Origin: Calothrix sp. PCC 7103
GTDB taxonomy: Bacteria > Cyanobacteriota > Cyanobacteriia > Cyanobacteriales > Nostocaceae
Length of the DNA stretch: 64,000 nucleotides
Direction: 5' to 3'
Assembly: GCF_000331305.1 (NCBI RefSeq)
Contig: NZ_KB217478.1
Location: forward strand, 4,080,575-4,144,574
This document shows, piece by piece, positions 19,375 through 28,316 of the stretch. Within the stretch, counting starts at the first letter, position 1; each line of letters starts with the position of its first letter. The notes beneath the pieces are model-generated. The model was not told where the DNA came from and did no database searches. It worked only from the letters and a program-made list of their open reading frames with translations. A program made the translations under genes and the position numbers.

Positions 19375-21018
19375 ATGAAAGCAATTACTTTTTCATTACA
19401 CACTCAACAACCGCTACTCGCTACCTCGTTTCAAGGAGACCCTAATAGCGACGTTTCCTACTCTTACATTCCAGGTAGTATGCTTCGAGGTGCAATTATT
19501 GGACGTTACATGAAGCAAAATGGTTTATCTGAGCTAGATTTAGCTAGCAAAGAAGTCAAACGTTTGTTTTTTGATGCTAATAGTACGTGTTATTTAAACG
19601 CTTACTTAGAGAGTCATGAAGGTAAACGTGCGCTACCCGTTCCGCGTTCTTGGTTCAAAGAAAAGGATGCAGAACTAACGGATGAATCTTCTGTAAATAT
19701 TTATGATTTTAGTGTTGATGCAGAGAATGAATTAGACAGCCCCAAGTTTTTTGGCGAAGGTTTTTGGGCAAAAGAGCGTGCTTCTATAAAATTTTACAAA
19801 GAGAAGCGACGCATTAACATTCACAACTCGCGCGACCGCAAAAAAGGACGTTCCACCCAAATCAAACATAATCCTCAGACTAACGAGCTTCAAGGTGAAG
19901 GAGAAATTTTTCGTTATGAAGCTATAGATAGGGGTCAAACTTTCCAAGCTGTTATTTTATGTAGTAACGATAATGATGCTAAATTATTAATAGATTTGCT
20001 ACAAATTTCACCAGATATTTGGCTTGGTGGCTCACAAAGCGCAGGATATGGTCATACAAAAATTAGTAAAATAAAGTCTCCTAATAATAACTGGAATGAA
20101 GTAGATATTTCTGCTGAGTCAAGAACTGGTAGAGATTTTTTTACAATCACACTTATTAGTGATTTAATTTTACGTGATGAGTTTGGGCAATATGCGGTTA
20201 TTCCACCTTCCACACAACACCAAATACATGCACCACTGGCAAAAGAAATAAAGATAATTTTGGGTTTAAATATAGAACTTAAGCCGCATAAAAGCTTTGC
20301 TAACAGCGTTTTAATCGGTGGATTTAATAGAAAATGGGGATTACCTTTGCCTCAAGTTGCAGCATTAGCAACAGGTAGTGTATTTGTATTTGAGGATTTT
20401 TCTATTACATCAGAACAAATCAGACAATTAGAAAGTCAAGGAATAGGAGAAAGAAGAACGGAAGGATTCGGCAGAGTAGCAGTTAATTGGTTAAGCAATG
20501 TAAAGTTTAACGTTAATAAAGCAAAAAAAGATGCAGCACTTAATTCTCCCCAGTTACGAACAGATGGAGCGCACAGTTTAGCTGTACAAATGGCAGAAAG
20601 ACTACTACATCAAAAAATTGAGCAAGCGCTACAAAGATTTATTGGATATACAGAGATAAAAGGTGATATTAGTAACAGCCAACTTTCTCGATTGCAACTT
20701 GTAGCAAGGCAAGCTCTTTCAAATGGCGATTGTAATTTAGTTTTATCCCTTATCAACAACCTTCCTTCAACTGCAAAAAAACAATTTGAAAAAGCAGAAG
20801 TGAGTAATACCTCATTAAGCACCAAATTGGATGAATGGTTAAAAAATCCAAATTCCTGGTCTTGGGTTAGTAATAAAGATAAATTAAAAGCTAAAGTTGC
20901 CAGTGCTGAACGAAGTATTAATGACGACTTCGCAACTGAAAATAAACTAGCAGAAAAATACACTCTACGTCTAATTATGGCGCTTGCAAAAAAAGCAACA
21001 AAGGAGAAAAATAAATGA
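19375..21018 (+). CDS. csx10: Csx10 (Cas5-like RAMP, probably with Cas11-like C-terminus)
   Basis: A 547-residue protein starting at ATG 19375, behind a clear Shine-Dalgarno (AGGAGGGA). The frame opens earlier at 19336, inside cas7, but that start lacks a site. The N-terminus is characteristic of Csx10: TTSFQGDPNSDVSYSYIPGS then MLRGAIIGRY. A later WLGGSQSAGYGHTKI loop and GIGERRTEGFGRVAV are RAMP glycine loops, so at least two RRM-like units are present. Residues about 390-547 are helical and basic and may be the Cas11-like small subunit; that is inference. It overlaps the next gene by 4 bases (ATGA). Confidence 0.88.
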   Translation: MKAITFSLHTQQPLLATSFQGDPNSDVSYSYIPGSMLRGAIIGRYMKQNGLSELDLASKEVKRLFFDANSTCYLNAYLESHEGKRALPVPRSWFKEKDAELTDESSVNIYDFSVDAENELDSPKFFGEGFWAKERASIKFYKEKRRINIHNSRDRKKGRSTQIKHNPQTNELQGEGEIFRYEAIDRGQTFQAVILCSNDNDAKLLIDLLQISPDIWLGGSQSAGYGHTKISKIKSPNNNWNEVDISAESRTGRDFFTITLISDLILRDEFGQYAVIPPSTQHQIHAPLAKEIKIILGLNIELKPHKSFANSVLIGGFNRKWGLPLPQVAALATGSVFVFEDFSITSEQIRQLESQGIGERRTEGFGRVAVNWLSNVKFNVNKAKKDAALNSPQLRTDGAHSLAVQMAERLLHQKIEQALQRFIGYTEIKGDISNSQLSRLQLVARQALSNGDCNLVLSLINNLPSTAKKQFEKAEVSNTSLSTKLDEWLKNPNSWSWVSNKDKLKAKVASAERSINDDFATENKLAEKYTLRLIMALAKKATKEKNK

Positions 21019-22454
21019 ATCGCGAACGCCTCAAACATCGCAACCAACGCTGTATAATTGAGCGAATAATAGTAAGAGGTTCTTTAGTACTAGAAACTCC
21101 TGCATGTTTAGGGAGTGGTGATACCGACAGTAATGTGGACTTAGCTATCTTGCGAGACTGCATAGAAGACAAAGCTTTACTTATGGGTTCTTCTACCGCA
21201 GGCGCCTTGCGTAATTATTTACGTGAGTTTAGTAATGGTTATAATGCAATAGAAACATCTTTATTATTCGGTGCCCAACGTAGTGATGACGATGGCGAAC
21301 AAAGTCCTCTAATTATTAATGATGCACTAAGTAGCAAAGACATTAAAGTTGAACTGCGCGATTTAGTAAAAATTAATAGCGTCAGGAGAACAGCCGAAGA
21401 AGGAGCTAAATATGACTTCGAGGTATTAGAAGCGGGTACTCAATTTGAGCTATGCTTCGAGTTATTAATAGATTCAACCACTAATCGCGAGCAATTAATC
21501 AGAGAATTCTTAATTGTGTTGCAAGGGTTAGAAAAGGCTGAAATACCTATTGGTATGAAAAAGCGACGCGGTTTCGGGCGATGTTGTGTAAGACTTTGGC
21601 AAGTATGGAAATTTAATTTACAAGACTCTAAGCAACGCCAAGAATGGTTAAACTTTCCTCATTGGACTACTAGCTTATTAACAGAGTACCCTAATAATAT
21701 CTATAACAGTATACAAGAAGCTTTTGATGTATTACCTGCAACCAGTGATAAACGTACACATTTGACAATCGAAGCTATATTTACCCTTGCTAGTCCTTTG
21801 TTAATACGTTCTGGTCAAGCTTCTGTTGATAAAGCACCTGATGTTGTACATCTTAAATCTTGGCGCCACGACCAACTAGTACCAGTCTTATCGGGTACAA
21901 GTTTAGCAGGAGTACTGCGTCATCGAGCCGAGCGGATTGTAAATACTTTACACAAAAATAAAAGTATAATTGATGGAATCTTTGGTTCCGATTTTACAAA
22001 CAATACAACTAAGGAAACAAAAGCTAGTCGTTTAACAGTTGATGAAGTTGAAATTATCGATACAGCAGATTTAATCCAAAACCGCATTGCTATAGATAGA
22101 TTTACAGGTGGCGCCTTGCATGGAGCATTATTCGATGAACAACCAATCTTTGGCAATGACAATACAAAATTAGTAATCAAATTAGAACTGCGTCAGCCAG
22201 AAAATTATGAAATTGGGTTACTACTGTTGTTATTAAAAGATTTATGGACAGGAGATTTAGCTGTCGGCGGAACAAGTAGTATTGGACGAGGAAAGTTGCA
22301 AGGTATTAAAGCCAATATAACTCACTGCAAAGCAGGGAGTTCAGAACTAACCTGGACTATTTCCCAATTATCAAAAAAGGAACCTGTTACTGTAACTGAT
22401 GCTAACGCTTTAGAAGAATATGTTGCTGCTTTACATAAGGAGGTAGCTGCTTGA
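21015..22454 (+). CDS. Tandem Cas7 RAMP protein (Cas7-2x type)
   Basis: A 479-residue fusion of two Cas7-like units. Unit 1 (about 15-200) has GSGDTDSNVDLAILRD then LLMGSSTAGALRNYL and ends with MKKRRGFGRC. Unit 2 (about 245-440) has LIRSGQASVDKAPDVVHL then PVLSGTSLAGVLRHRAERIV and ends with GGTSSIGRGKLQG. Both contain a candidate catalytic Asp before the conserved G-(S/T)-S/T-x-x-G-x-L-R helix. This matches the Cas7-2x subunit of subtype III-Dv in both layout and gene order. Overlaps: ATGA with csx10 upstream, TTGA with csx19 downstream. Confidence 0.85.
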   Translation: MNRERLKHRNQRCIIERIIVRGSLVLETPACLGSGDTDSNVDLAILRDCIEDKALLMGSSTAGALRNYLREFSNGYNAIETSLLFGAQRSDDDGEQSPLIINDALSSKDIKVELRDLVKINSVRRTAEEGAKYDFEVLEAGTQFELCFELLIDSTTNREQLIREFLIVLQGLEKAEIPIGMKKRRGFGRCCVRLWQVWKFNLQDSKQRQEWLNFPHWTTSLLTEYPNNIYNSIQEAFDVLPATSDKRTHLTIEAIFTLASPLLIRSGQASVDKAPDVVHLKSWRHDQLVPVLSGTSLAGVLRHRAERIVNTLHKNKSIIDGIFGSDFTNNTTKETKASRLTVDEVEIIDTADLIQNRIAIDRFTGGALHGALFDEQPIFGNDNTKLVIKLELRQPENYEIGLLLLLLKDLWTGDLAVGGTSSIGRGKLQGIKANITHCKAGSSELTWTISQLSKKEPVTVTDANALEEYVAALHKEVAA

Positions 22455-23035
22455 ATAAACTAAAATGTGAACTTATAGATGTCCCCACTGAATTAGAAAT
22501 AAAGCAGTGGCTCCAAGAACAAGCTGAAATATACGACTTGAGATTTGTCTTAGGACATGCAGAGGATGGAGTTATCTGGGGAGAGTTTCGAGAGGGTGAG
22601 CTAGTAACCTCAAATAGTGCATTTTCTTATTTACCTAAATTGCATCTTTCCACCTTACAACAATGTCGAGCTTTTGGCGCTAATGCAGAAGTAATGCTTT
22701 GGCAAAACGATGAAGGTTTAAAAGCTCGTCTCATCGATGACCATATGACCAAAGATTACATTCGCGAACATCAAATTCTTTGGGGAACGCAAAAAGACGA
22801 AGTTCGTAATGGCTTTACTTTAGTTTCCGATGGTTCCCAAGGTTTGCGTCACGCTGTACCTTTAATTGACATTAATTTTGACAAAAGTCAAAAACTATAC
22901 CGTCCACTTAGATTGAGCGTTCGTCATTATATTACTACTGACGAAGAAACAGGTCTAGCTCGTATTTATCTCAGTCGCTTAGTTAATCTTACTACTCATA
23001 AGGAGTTACCAAATGTTACCAAGACATATAAATAA
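22451..23035 (+). CDS. csx19: Csx19 (TIGR03984-like) type III-D accessory subunit
   Basis: A 194-residue protein resembling Csx19/TIGR03984, with LRFVLGHAEDGVIWGEF, a QQCRAFGANAEVMLW block and a conserved LWGTQKDEV plus SDGSQGLRHAVPL region. Csx19 is a marker of type III-D loci and is part of the III-Dv complex. It starts with TTG at 22451, overlapping the previous stop as TTGA, so translation is probably coupled. Its 3' end overlaps the next gene by 23 bases. Confidence 0.82.
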   Translation: MNKLKCELIDVPTELEIKQWLQEQAEIYDLRFVLGHAEDGVIWGEFREGELVTSNSAFSYLPKLHLSTLQQCRAFGANAEVMLWQNDEGLKARLIDDHMTKDYIREHQILWGTQKDEVRNGFTLVSDGSQGLRHAVPLIDINFDKSQKLYRPLRLSVRHYITTDEETGLARIYLSRLVNLTTHKELPNVTKTYK

Positions 23036-25211
23036 TGTGCCTGAAGACAAAAAAGCTGTAGCTCCTTATAATTTTGTTGAGTTGCCAAATGATATAGTTG
23101 AGGTTAAACCAGAATCATTACCACAAGAAAATAGTTATGATTTCCCATCGCAGAAGAGATACACGGGTCGGATTGAATGTAAGCTAACAACAAAATCCCC
23201 CTTATATATTCGCTGCGGGTTAACTAAAGAAGAATTTGAATGTGATACAGAATCTAAAGATTTACCAGACTTTTTTTACACACAGCTAGCACCCAAAACT
23301 AGAAAACCTATTCTCCCAGGTAGTAGCTTGCGGGGAATGCTACGAGGTATAGTTGAAATTATTAGTTTTAGTAAAATCGACCGTGTATCACACCATCAAC
23401 ACTTCTTCTTTCGTGCTGTTGGAGTGAATAAAAAAGATGACCCTTTAGGTAATGAGTATAAAAGTCTTCTAAATAAAGTTAAAGCTGGTTACTTAGAAAA
23501 AAAAGAGAGTAGTTGGTATATTCAACCAGCTAAAATTGTTGACAAATCACCATTCATTTGGGTAAGAGAGCAAAATTTGTCACAAGTCAAAACTTTAATT
23601 AGAATGAATCAACGTGATTATCGTCCGCAGTATATAAATGTTAGCTTTGGAGATACTTTTTTAGAAAATTACAAAAGGTTTACTAGTCAAATCAGTGGGA
23701 ACAAAAGCTCCTACCGAAATAAAGGAACTCTGGTTACAAGCGGCAATATGCTGGAATCATCAGATAATTCCAGAAATCTTTATCGTAAAAATCATTGTAT
23801 TGTCCCTGAAGCTAACAGCGATGCTAAACCCCTAAAAATTAATGACGATGCTGTTCAGCACTATCGCAGTGCGCTAACAGATTTTCAAAAACAAGAACCT
23901 CCTTTTGATAAAGAGTTTGGGGTTTTACAATCTGGGATGCCAGTTTTTTATTGTGAACCTCAAAATGGACAAACAGAAGTAACTTTATTTGGTCATAGTC
24001 CCTATTTTCGTATACCCTACTCCTTTAATCGAGATGGTAAAGCAGCTTCCGCAGTAGATTTTATTCCTAAAACGATAGGTAAATCCAACAAAATTGATTT
24101 AGCTGAGGCAATATTTGGCTTTGTTAGAACAAAAGATAAAGACGTACAAGAAAATACTGATGAACAAGCTTTAAAATCTCTTGCTGGTCGGGTTTTTATA
24201 GAAAATGCTATTTGTGAGACGAATAATAGCGATGATATTTGGCTAACAGATAATGCTAATGGAACTATAACACCAAAAATTCTTTCCACGCCTAAACCAA
24301 CTACATTTCAACATTATTTAGTTCAAACAAAATCACATAAAAGCAATCTTAAACATTATGCTAGCAAACCGTCACAAGATAATGAAGGAGACACTGTTAT
24401 TCGCGGTCATAAACTATACTGGCATAAAAAAAGCGTAGGACGGAAAGATATTGAAGAACAAGATATTGCAAAAATAAGCAAATCTAGTTCACAATATACC
24501 CAAATTAAACCTATTAAGAGTGGAGTCTTATTTAACTTCTGTATTCACTTTGAAAACTTAAATCAAATTGAACTAGGCGCCTTATTATGGGTGCTGAAGA
24601 TTGCTGCTGACCCTCAATATAGCTTATCGCTGGGTATGGGTAAGCCTTTGGGAATGGGCGCGATTAAAATTGAGCATCAACTTTATTTAAGTAACCGCGT
24701 GTCTCGTTACTCACAATTATTCAATAATAAAAAAAATGAATGGTTAACAGGCGAAGAAGACCAAACCAACACAGCTTCACATTATAGTACTTGCATCCAG
24801 GTTTTTGAAAAATACATTATTGAGAAAATTCATGAAGATGACCAGCCACAAAAAATTAAAGCTACAAAGTTAGAGCATATACCTCGCATTCAGATGCTTT
24901 TAGCAATGCTAGGCTCTAATGTTCCTCCTAAAAATGAAGAAACCCGCTACATGACAATCGAGCCAGAAAACGAATATAAAGAGCGTCCTGTATTGCCAAC
25001 TCCATTGCAAATCAAAAAAATCACTGATAATCGTAAATTTCCTAACCCTTCTACACTTCCTCAAAATACTTCAACAAACCAATTTGAAAGACCAAAATTA
25101 CGAAAGGATGATAAGGCTAAAAATCCACAACAAAATAAACATAAGCCAAATTTAGGAGATGGGAACAATTCTAATCGTGCAATAGTAAGACCCAAACCTC
25201 CCAATAAATAG
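23013..25211 (+). CDS. TIGR03986-type RAMP protein (Cas7 with insertion)
   Basis: A 732-residue RAMP. The N-terminal part has TTKSPLYIRCGL then ILPGSSLRGMLRGIVEII (about residues 95-112); the closing glycine loop LGMGKPLGMGAI lies near residue 545. The long span between is the insertion that gives the III-Dv Cas7-insertion subunit its name. The last 70 residues are basic, Asn/Pro-rich and probably disordered. A good AGGAG site precedes ATG 23013, inside the end of csx19. This is the last gene of the tightly packed block. Confidence 0.85.
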   Translation: MLPRHINNVPEDKKAVAPYNFVELPNDIVEVKPESLPQENSYDFPSQKRYTGRIECKLTTKSPLYIRCGLTKEEFECDTESKDLPDFFYTQLAPKTRKPILPGSSLRGMLRGIVEIISFSKIDRVSHHQHFFFRAVGVNKKDDPLGNEYKSLLNKVKAGYLEKKESSWYIQPAKIVDKSPFIWVREQNLSQVKTLIRMNQRDYRPQYINVSFGDTFLENYKRFTSQISGNKSSYRNKGTLVTSGNMLESSDNSRNLYRKNHCIVPEANSDAKPLKINDDAVQHYRSALTDFQKQEPPFDKEFGVLQSGMPVFYCEPQNGQTEVTLFGHSPYFRIPYSFNRDGKAASAVDFIPKTIGKSNKIDLAEAIFGFVRTKDKDVQENTDEQALKSLAGRVFIENAICETNNSDDIWLTDNANGTITPKILSTPKPTTFQHYLVQTKSHKSNLKHYASKPSQDNEGDTVIRGHKLYWHKKSVGRKDIEEQDIAKISKSSSQYTQIKPIKSGVLFNFCIHFENLNQIELGALLWVLKIAADPQYSLSLGMGKPLGMGAIKIEHQLYLSNRVSRYSQLFNNKKNEWLTGEEDQTNTASHYSTCIQVFEKYIIEKIHEDDQPQKIKATKLEHIPRIQMLLAMLGSNVPPKNEETRYMTIEPENEYKERPVLPTPLQIKKITDNRKFPNPSTLPQNTSTNQFERPKLRKDDKAKNPQQNKHKPNLGDGNNSNRAIVRPKPPNK

Positions 25212-25257
25212 TATCTTTTACCTTCAGTAAGTTAGTAATTAAAGTAGTTTCTTTTTT

Positions 25258-25764
25258 ATGTCTAAAATTCTCATAGTTACTATCGGCGGTTCTTTCCAAC
25301 CTATTGTTACTGCAATACGTAGCTTACAACCAGTCCGTATAATATTTATAGCTTCGGATGGCGATAAGGGTAGTAAGTCTCAAGTTATCGGCGCCGATAC
25401 TCCCTGTGAAATTAGACGCGGCGCCGAAATAATAGAAAGATTACCTAATATACCTACCCAAGTAGAATTAGGAGATAAATTTCAAGCTGAACGCGACCTG
25501 ATATTACTTCAAAACCCCGATAATTTAGGAGAATGCTATCTCGGCGCCACCAAATGCATTCGCAAATTACAGCAAAACCCAAATGCAGAAATTATCGCTG
25601 ACTACACGGGGGGAACTAAAACGATGTCAGCAGCGTTAGTTTTAGCAGCAGTTGATTGTGGTATTCCTTTATATCTTACTGTTGCAGGCGCCAGAGAAAA
25701 CTTAATTAAATTTGAACGTGGCGAATCTACACAGCTGGTAAATACAAACTTTCCAAGAGCTTAA
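25258..25764 (+). CDS. Stand-alone CARF-domain protein
   Basis: A 168-residue protein made of one CARF domain only. ILIVTIGGSFQPIV at the N-terminus is the first strand and ligand loop, and DYTGGTKTMSAAL (115-127) is the second ligand loop. It resembles the N-terminal part of larger CARF effectors such as TIGR02710 proteins but has no effector domain; no continuing frame follows the stop. It may be a ring nuclease that degrades cyclic oligoadenylate, a sensor, or a truncated effector. It lies 46 bases past the operon end with little ribosome binding site, so its expression may be low. Confidence 0.8.
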   Translation: MSKILIVTIGGSFQPIVTAIRSLQPVRIIFIASDGDKGSKSQVIGADTPCEIRRGAEIIERLPNIPTQVELGDKFQAERDLILLQNPDNLGECYLGATKCIRKLQQNPNAEIIADYTGGTKTMSAALVLAAVDCGIPLYLTVAGARENLIKFERGESTQLVNTNFPRA

Positions 25765-26120
25765 CGTAAATTTTCAGGAGCCTAAAATTAATAATAAGAG
25801 TATGCCAAAAACAAAACCTTTTAAAAGGCTACTAGAACAAATGGCGCCTCTATAGAAAGGCAATAATAGAAGTTGTTATCTAGCAAGCTTTACTTGACTC
25901 CACAGTGCAACTGATTTATGGAAATAGAGCATATCTAAATATTATAGATGTTGTGCTTGCTTAAATGCTAACAAGTTGAGTAAGTTGACTGTAGGATAGC
26001 GTTCGCGTAAGCGGAGTTTTCCCGTCGGGTAGTCTACCGGAGGCAAAACGCAATAAAATTATTGAAATAATTCTCAGGCATGAAACAGCATCTATTCGCC
26101 AGATAAGGATATAAAATAGT
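25765..26120. other. Intergenic region after the cas operon
   Basis: About 350 bases with no supported gene. It contains a dispersed repeat (25991-26040) with the core AGCGGAGTTTTCCCG and a following GGGTAG, related to 13142-13292. The promoter of the toxin-antitoxin pair should lie at its right end. Confidence 0.5.
25991..26040. repeat. GTTTTCCCG-core dispersed repeat
   Basis: Contains GTTCGCGTAAGCGGAGTTTT followed by CCCGTCGGGTAG, matching the core of the element at 13142-13292 and copies at 41051, 50434 and 54290. Confidence 0.6.
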
Positions 26121-26480
26121 ATGGCATATGAAGTTGAGTACACAGATGAGTTTGAGGAATGGTGGGTAACACTTGATGAAGAAACCCAAGCTTCTATAAA
26201 TCCTGTAGTTGAGCAACTTCAAATAAAGGGGCCTAACCTTCCGTTTCCTTATAGTTCAGGTATCAAAACATCTCGTCATCAACACATGCGAGAATTAAGA
26301 GTACAACATAGGGGTGATCCGTATCGTATTTTGTATGCTTTTGACCCTCGTAGAGTAGCTGTACTACTTTTAGGAGGAAGCAAGGTGGGTAATGACCGTT
26401 GGTACGAAGAAAATGTGCCAAAAGCAGATAAATTATACGACGAACTTTTAAAAGAACTTAAAGATGAAGGATTAATATGA
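26121..26480 (+). CDS. RelE/HigB-type toxin (Gp49-like)
   Basis: A 119-residue RelE-superfamily toxin, of the phage Gp49-like/HigB group. Features are an N-terminal YTDEFEEWWVTLDEETQ helix pair, then MRELRVQHRGDPYRILYAFD and VAVLLLGGSKVGNDRWYEE, the usual central strands and C-terminal signature. Family members cleave mRNA on the ribosome. The stop overlaps the next ATG by 4 bases (ATGA), the usual toxin-first arrangement of this group. Confidence 0.88.
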   Translation: MAYEVEYTDEFEEWWVTLDEETQASINPVVEQLQIKGPNLPFPYSSGIKTSRHQHMRELRVQHRGDPYRILYAFDPRRVAVLLLGGSKVGNDRWYEENVPKADKLYDELLKELKDEGLI

Positions 26481-26782
26481 AGACTAAGCCTTTTAGCGAA
26501 CTACAAAAAAGAATGACTCCTGAGCAAAAAACAAAAAGCGATGCTCGTGCAAAACTAGTGTCACTTCACATTGCTCTTATTGAATTACAACAATCTTTAG
26601 GTATTGCACAAGAAGATTTGGAAAAAGAACTTGGGTTTGATTTGTCCGATACACCCGACTTAGATAAAATAGATAATCTTCAAATTAAAACTCTCTCTCG
26701 TTATATTAGCGCTCTTGGTGGAAGCTTAAAAATAGTAGCTCATTTTCCTAATCAGGAAGTAGTATTAGCTCAATTTGAGTAA
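26477..26782 (+). CDS. XRE-type antitoxin partner
   Basis: A 101-residue helix-turn-helix protein. It has LIELQQSLGIAQEDLEKELG then a NLQIKTLSRYISALGGSLKI block, the standard end of HigA-like antitoxins of this group. It probably neutralises the toxin encoded just upstream and represses the shared promoter. A 4-base overlap links the two genes. Confidence 0.85.
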   Translation: MKTKPFSELQKRMTPEQKTKSDARAKLVSLHIALIELQQSLGIAQEDLEKELGFDLSDTPDLDKIDNLQIKTLSRYISALGGSLKIVAHFPNQEVVLAQFE

Positions 26783-26842
26783 ATTGTTTATTTTTGCAAA
26801 ATGCTGAATAATTTACAGAGTAAGCTGCGTTAGGAGGTTAAA

Positions 26843-27460
26843 ATGGCTTTCAGTAGTTACAAAACAATTAGTAGCGTTCTTATAGAGTATCAAGTTTCAT
26901 ACATAGAATCAAATTTTATGGGAGAAGCTGAGTTTAAAGTTTCCGATTACTTTCGTGATGATTTAGAAACAGTTATGCGCGAAGGAGTTGTTAATAACTC
27001 AGAATACGCTATCTGCGAGAATTTAATATATCCAGTTTTAAAAGAAGTTTGGAAACGCTACAGCAGCAAGTTTACTTTGTGGAGCCATGAATTTCTTGAC
27101 TATAACGAGAAGTTAACAGGTTATCCTGAATATATTCTTGCTAAAAGGTCATCTTTAGGGAAAGTTGTATTTGATAAGCCATATTTTATACTCGTAGAAG
27201 CTAAACAGGATGATTTTGAAGGTGGTTGGGCACAATGTCTAGCTGAGATGATAGCTGCTCAAAGGCTAAATGAATTTAATATCACTTTGTTTGGTATTGT
27301 TTCTAATGGCGCCACTTGGGAGTTTGGTAAGTTAGAAGCTAATCGGTTTACTAAAAATATTACTCCTTGTACTATTTATGAGTTAGACAAGTTATTTGCT
27401 GCTGTTAATTATGTTTTCCAACAGTCGGAGTCGCAGTTAGATAATTTGCTAGTTACTTAG
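26843..27460 (+). CDS. PD-(D/E)XK-like hypothetical protein
   Basis: A 205-residue protein with a nuclease-like core: SEYAICENLIYPVLKEVWKR at the N-side and YFILVEAKQDDFEGGWAQCL (about residues 113-132) with an E-A-K motif, followed by LAEMIAAQRLN. This matches proteins related to the N-terminal nuclease part of type I restriction subunits, but no helicase or specificity gene is nearby. A second protein with the same pattern is at 46285. A good Shine-Dalgarno (AGGAGG) precedes ATG 26843. Role unknown; defence is a guess from location. Confidence 0.65.
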   Translation: MAFSSYKTISSVLIEYQVSYIESNFMGEAEFKVSDYFRDDLETVMREGVVNNSEYAICENLIYPVLKEVWKRYSSKFTLWSHEFLDYNEKLTGYPEYILAKRSSLGKVVFDKPYFILVEAKQDDFEGGWAQCLAEMIAAQRLNEFNITLFGIVSNGATWEFGKLEANRFTKNITPCTIYELDKLFAAVNYVFQQSESQLDNLLVT

Positions 27461-27480
27461 GGTTTGAGAATTTAAACTGT

Positions 27481-27502
27481 GAGACCGAATATACCCGGTC
27501 TC
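27481..27502. terminator. GAGACCG/CGGTCTC hairpin between convergent genes
   Basis: A 7-base stem with an 8-base loop, placed between the ends of two convergent genes. It is a variant of the GAGACG palindrome family and probably ends transcription from both sides. No long T-tract is present. Confidence 0.5.
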
Positions 27503-27521
27503 TACGTATACCGCTATATAA

Positions 27522-28066
27522 TTAACTATCAAGTTGGTTCAACCAATTTACTAGGTCTTCTGGGGTTATAAAGTCTAATAAAGCCTCAGCTAAATCTTCC
27601 AACTGGGTAACTGTAAGATTACGAATACGTTCTTCTACATCAGGCGCCATTAAACCAATTTTGCGGTTAAGCAGACGCATGACAAGTTCTAACTTTCCTT
27701 CTTGTTTACCTTCCTCTCTACCTTCCTCTCTACCTTGTAACTGCCAACTGGTAATGATTTCCATAACTGCCTCCTGTTTAGCTAGTTCTAGTTTAACTAT
27801 TTCTGACTGGAAAATTTGTTCTTCTGCTTGGTTTAGCTTGAGGTAAGTATCTACAAACCCTGAAACCATTTTCATTCGCGCTTTGTCAAGACGTAAAGTT
27901 GCCAACAAGCGTAAACACTCAAACTTGACTTTTGGACGGTCTTTGGGGGCTATATTCATTTTAGCCATTAATGCAGCAGCTACAGGATTTTGTTTCTGTA
28001 CAAAATGGCGCCAGTTCAATTGATTGAGTTGAACTACTTCAAAATTGAATATATTAACTGTTATTA
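27522..28066 (-). pseudogene. 5'-truncated Rpn-type PD-(D/E)XK transposase/nuclease gene with DUF4351 end
   Basis: The open part (27522-28019, 165 residues) is nearly identical to the C-terminal half of the protein at 31449-32351, including LNWRHFVQKQNP, the coiled region and the C-terminal DUF4351 block (LELVMRLLNRKIGLMAPDVE). DNA similarity continues to about 28066 and then stops, so the N-terminal nuclease half is gone. A four-fold REEGREEGKQEGK repeat is longer here than in the intact copy. Probably not functional. Confidence 0.8.
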
Positions 28067-28316
28067 CTAAATCAATAATATGATTTTATAAAAATTAGGT
28101 ATACAATTAAAAAGATGAAATTATAAATATTCGTTAAATTGGCTAGTAACTAGGTTTTTAAAATTATAAATTTGTTTGTAACAGTAAATAAATTTAATGT
28201 ATAATATTAGTAGTTAAGTGAGATTTTCTCCGCAATAATCTAACATCCAACTTAGGTTGCTAAGATGGTTAATTTAATTGTTTAAAATATCTTTGATAAA
28301 CCGCGCGTCTACTTTT

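Noticed and set aside
20610-21172. Minus-strand frames over the csx10/cas7 junction
   Set aside because: Antisense to the cas operon, no ribosome sites, no family.
26843-27460. A complete restriction-modification system
   Set aside because: Only a nuclease-like domain is present; no methylase, specificity or helicase gene is adjacent.
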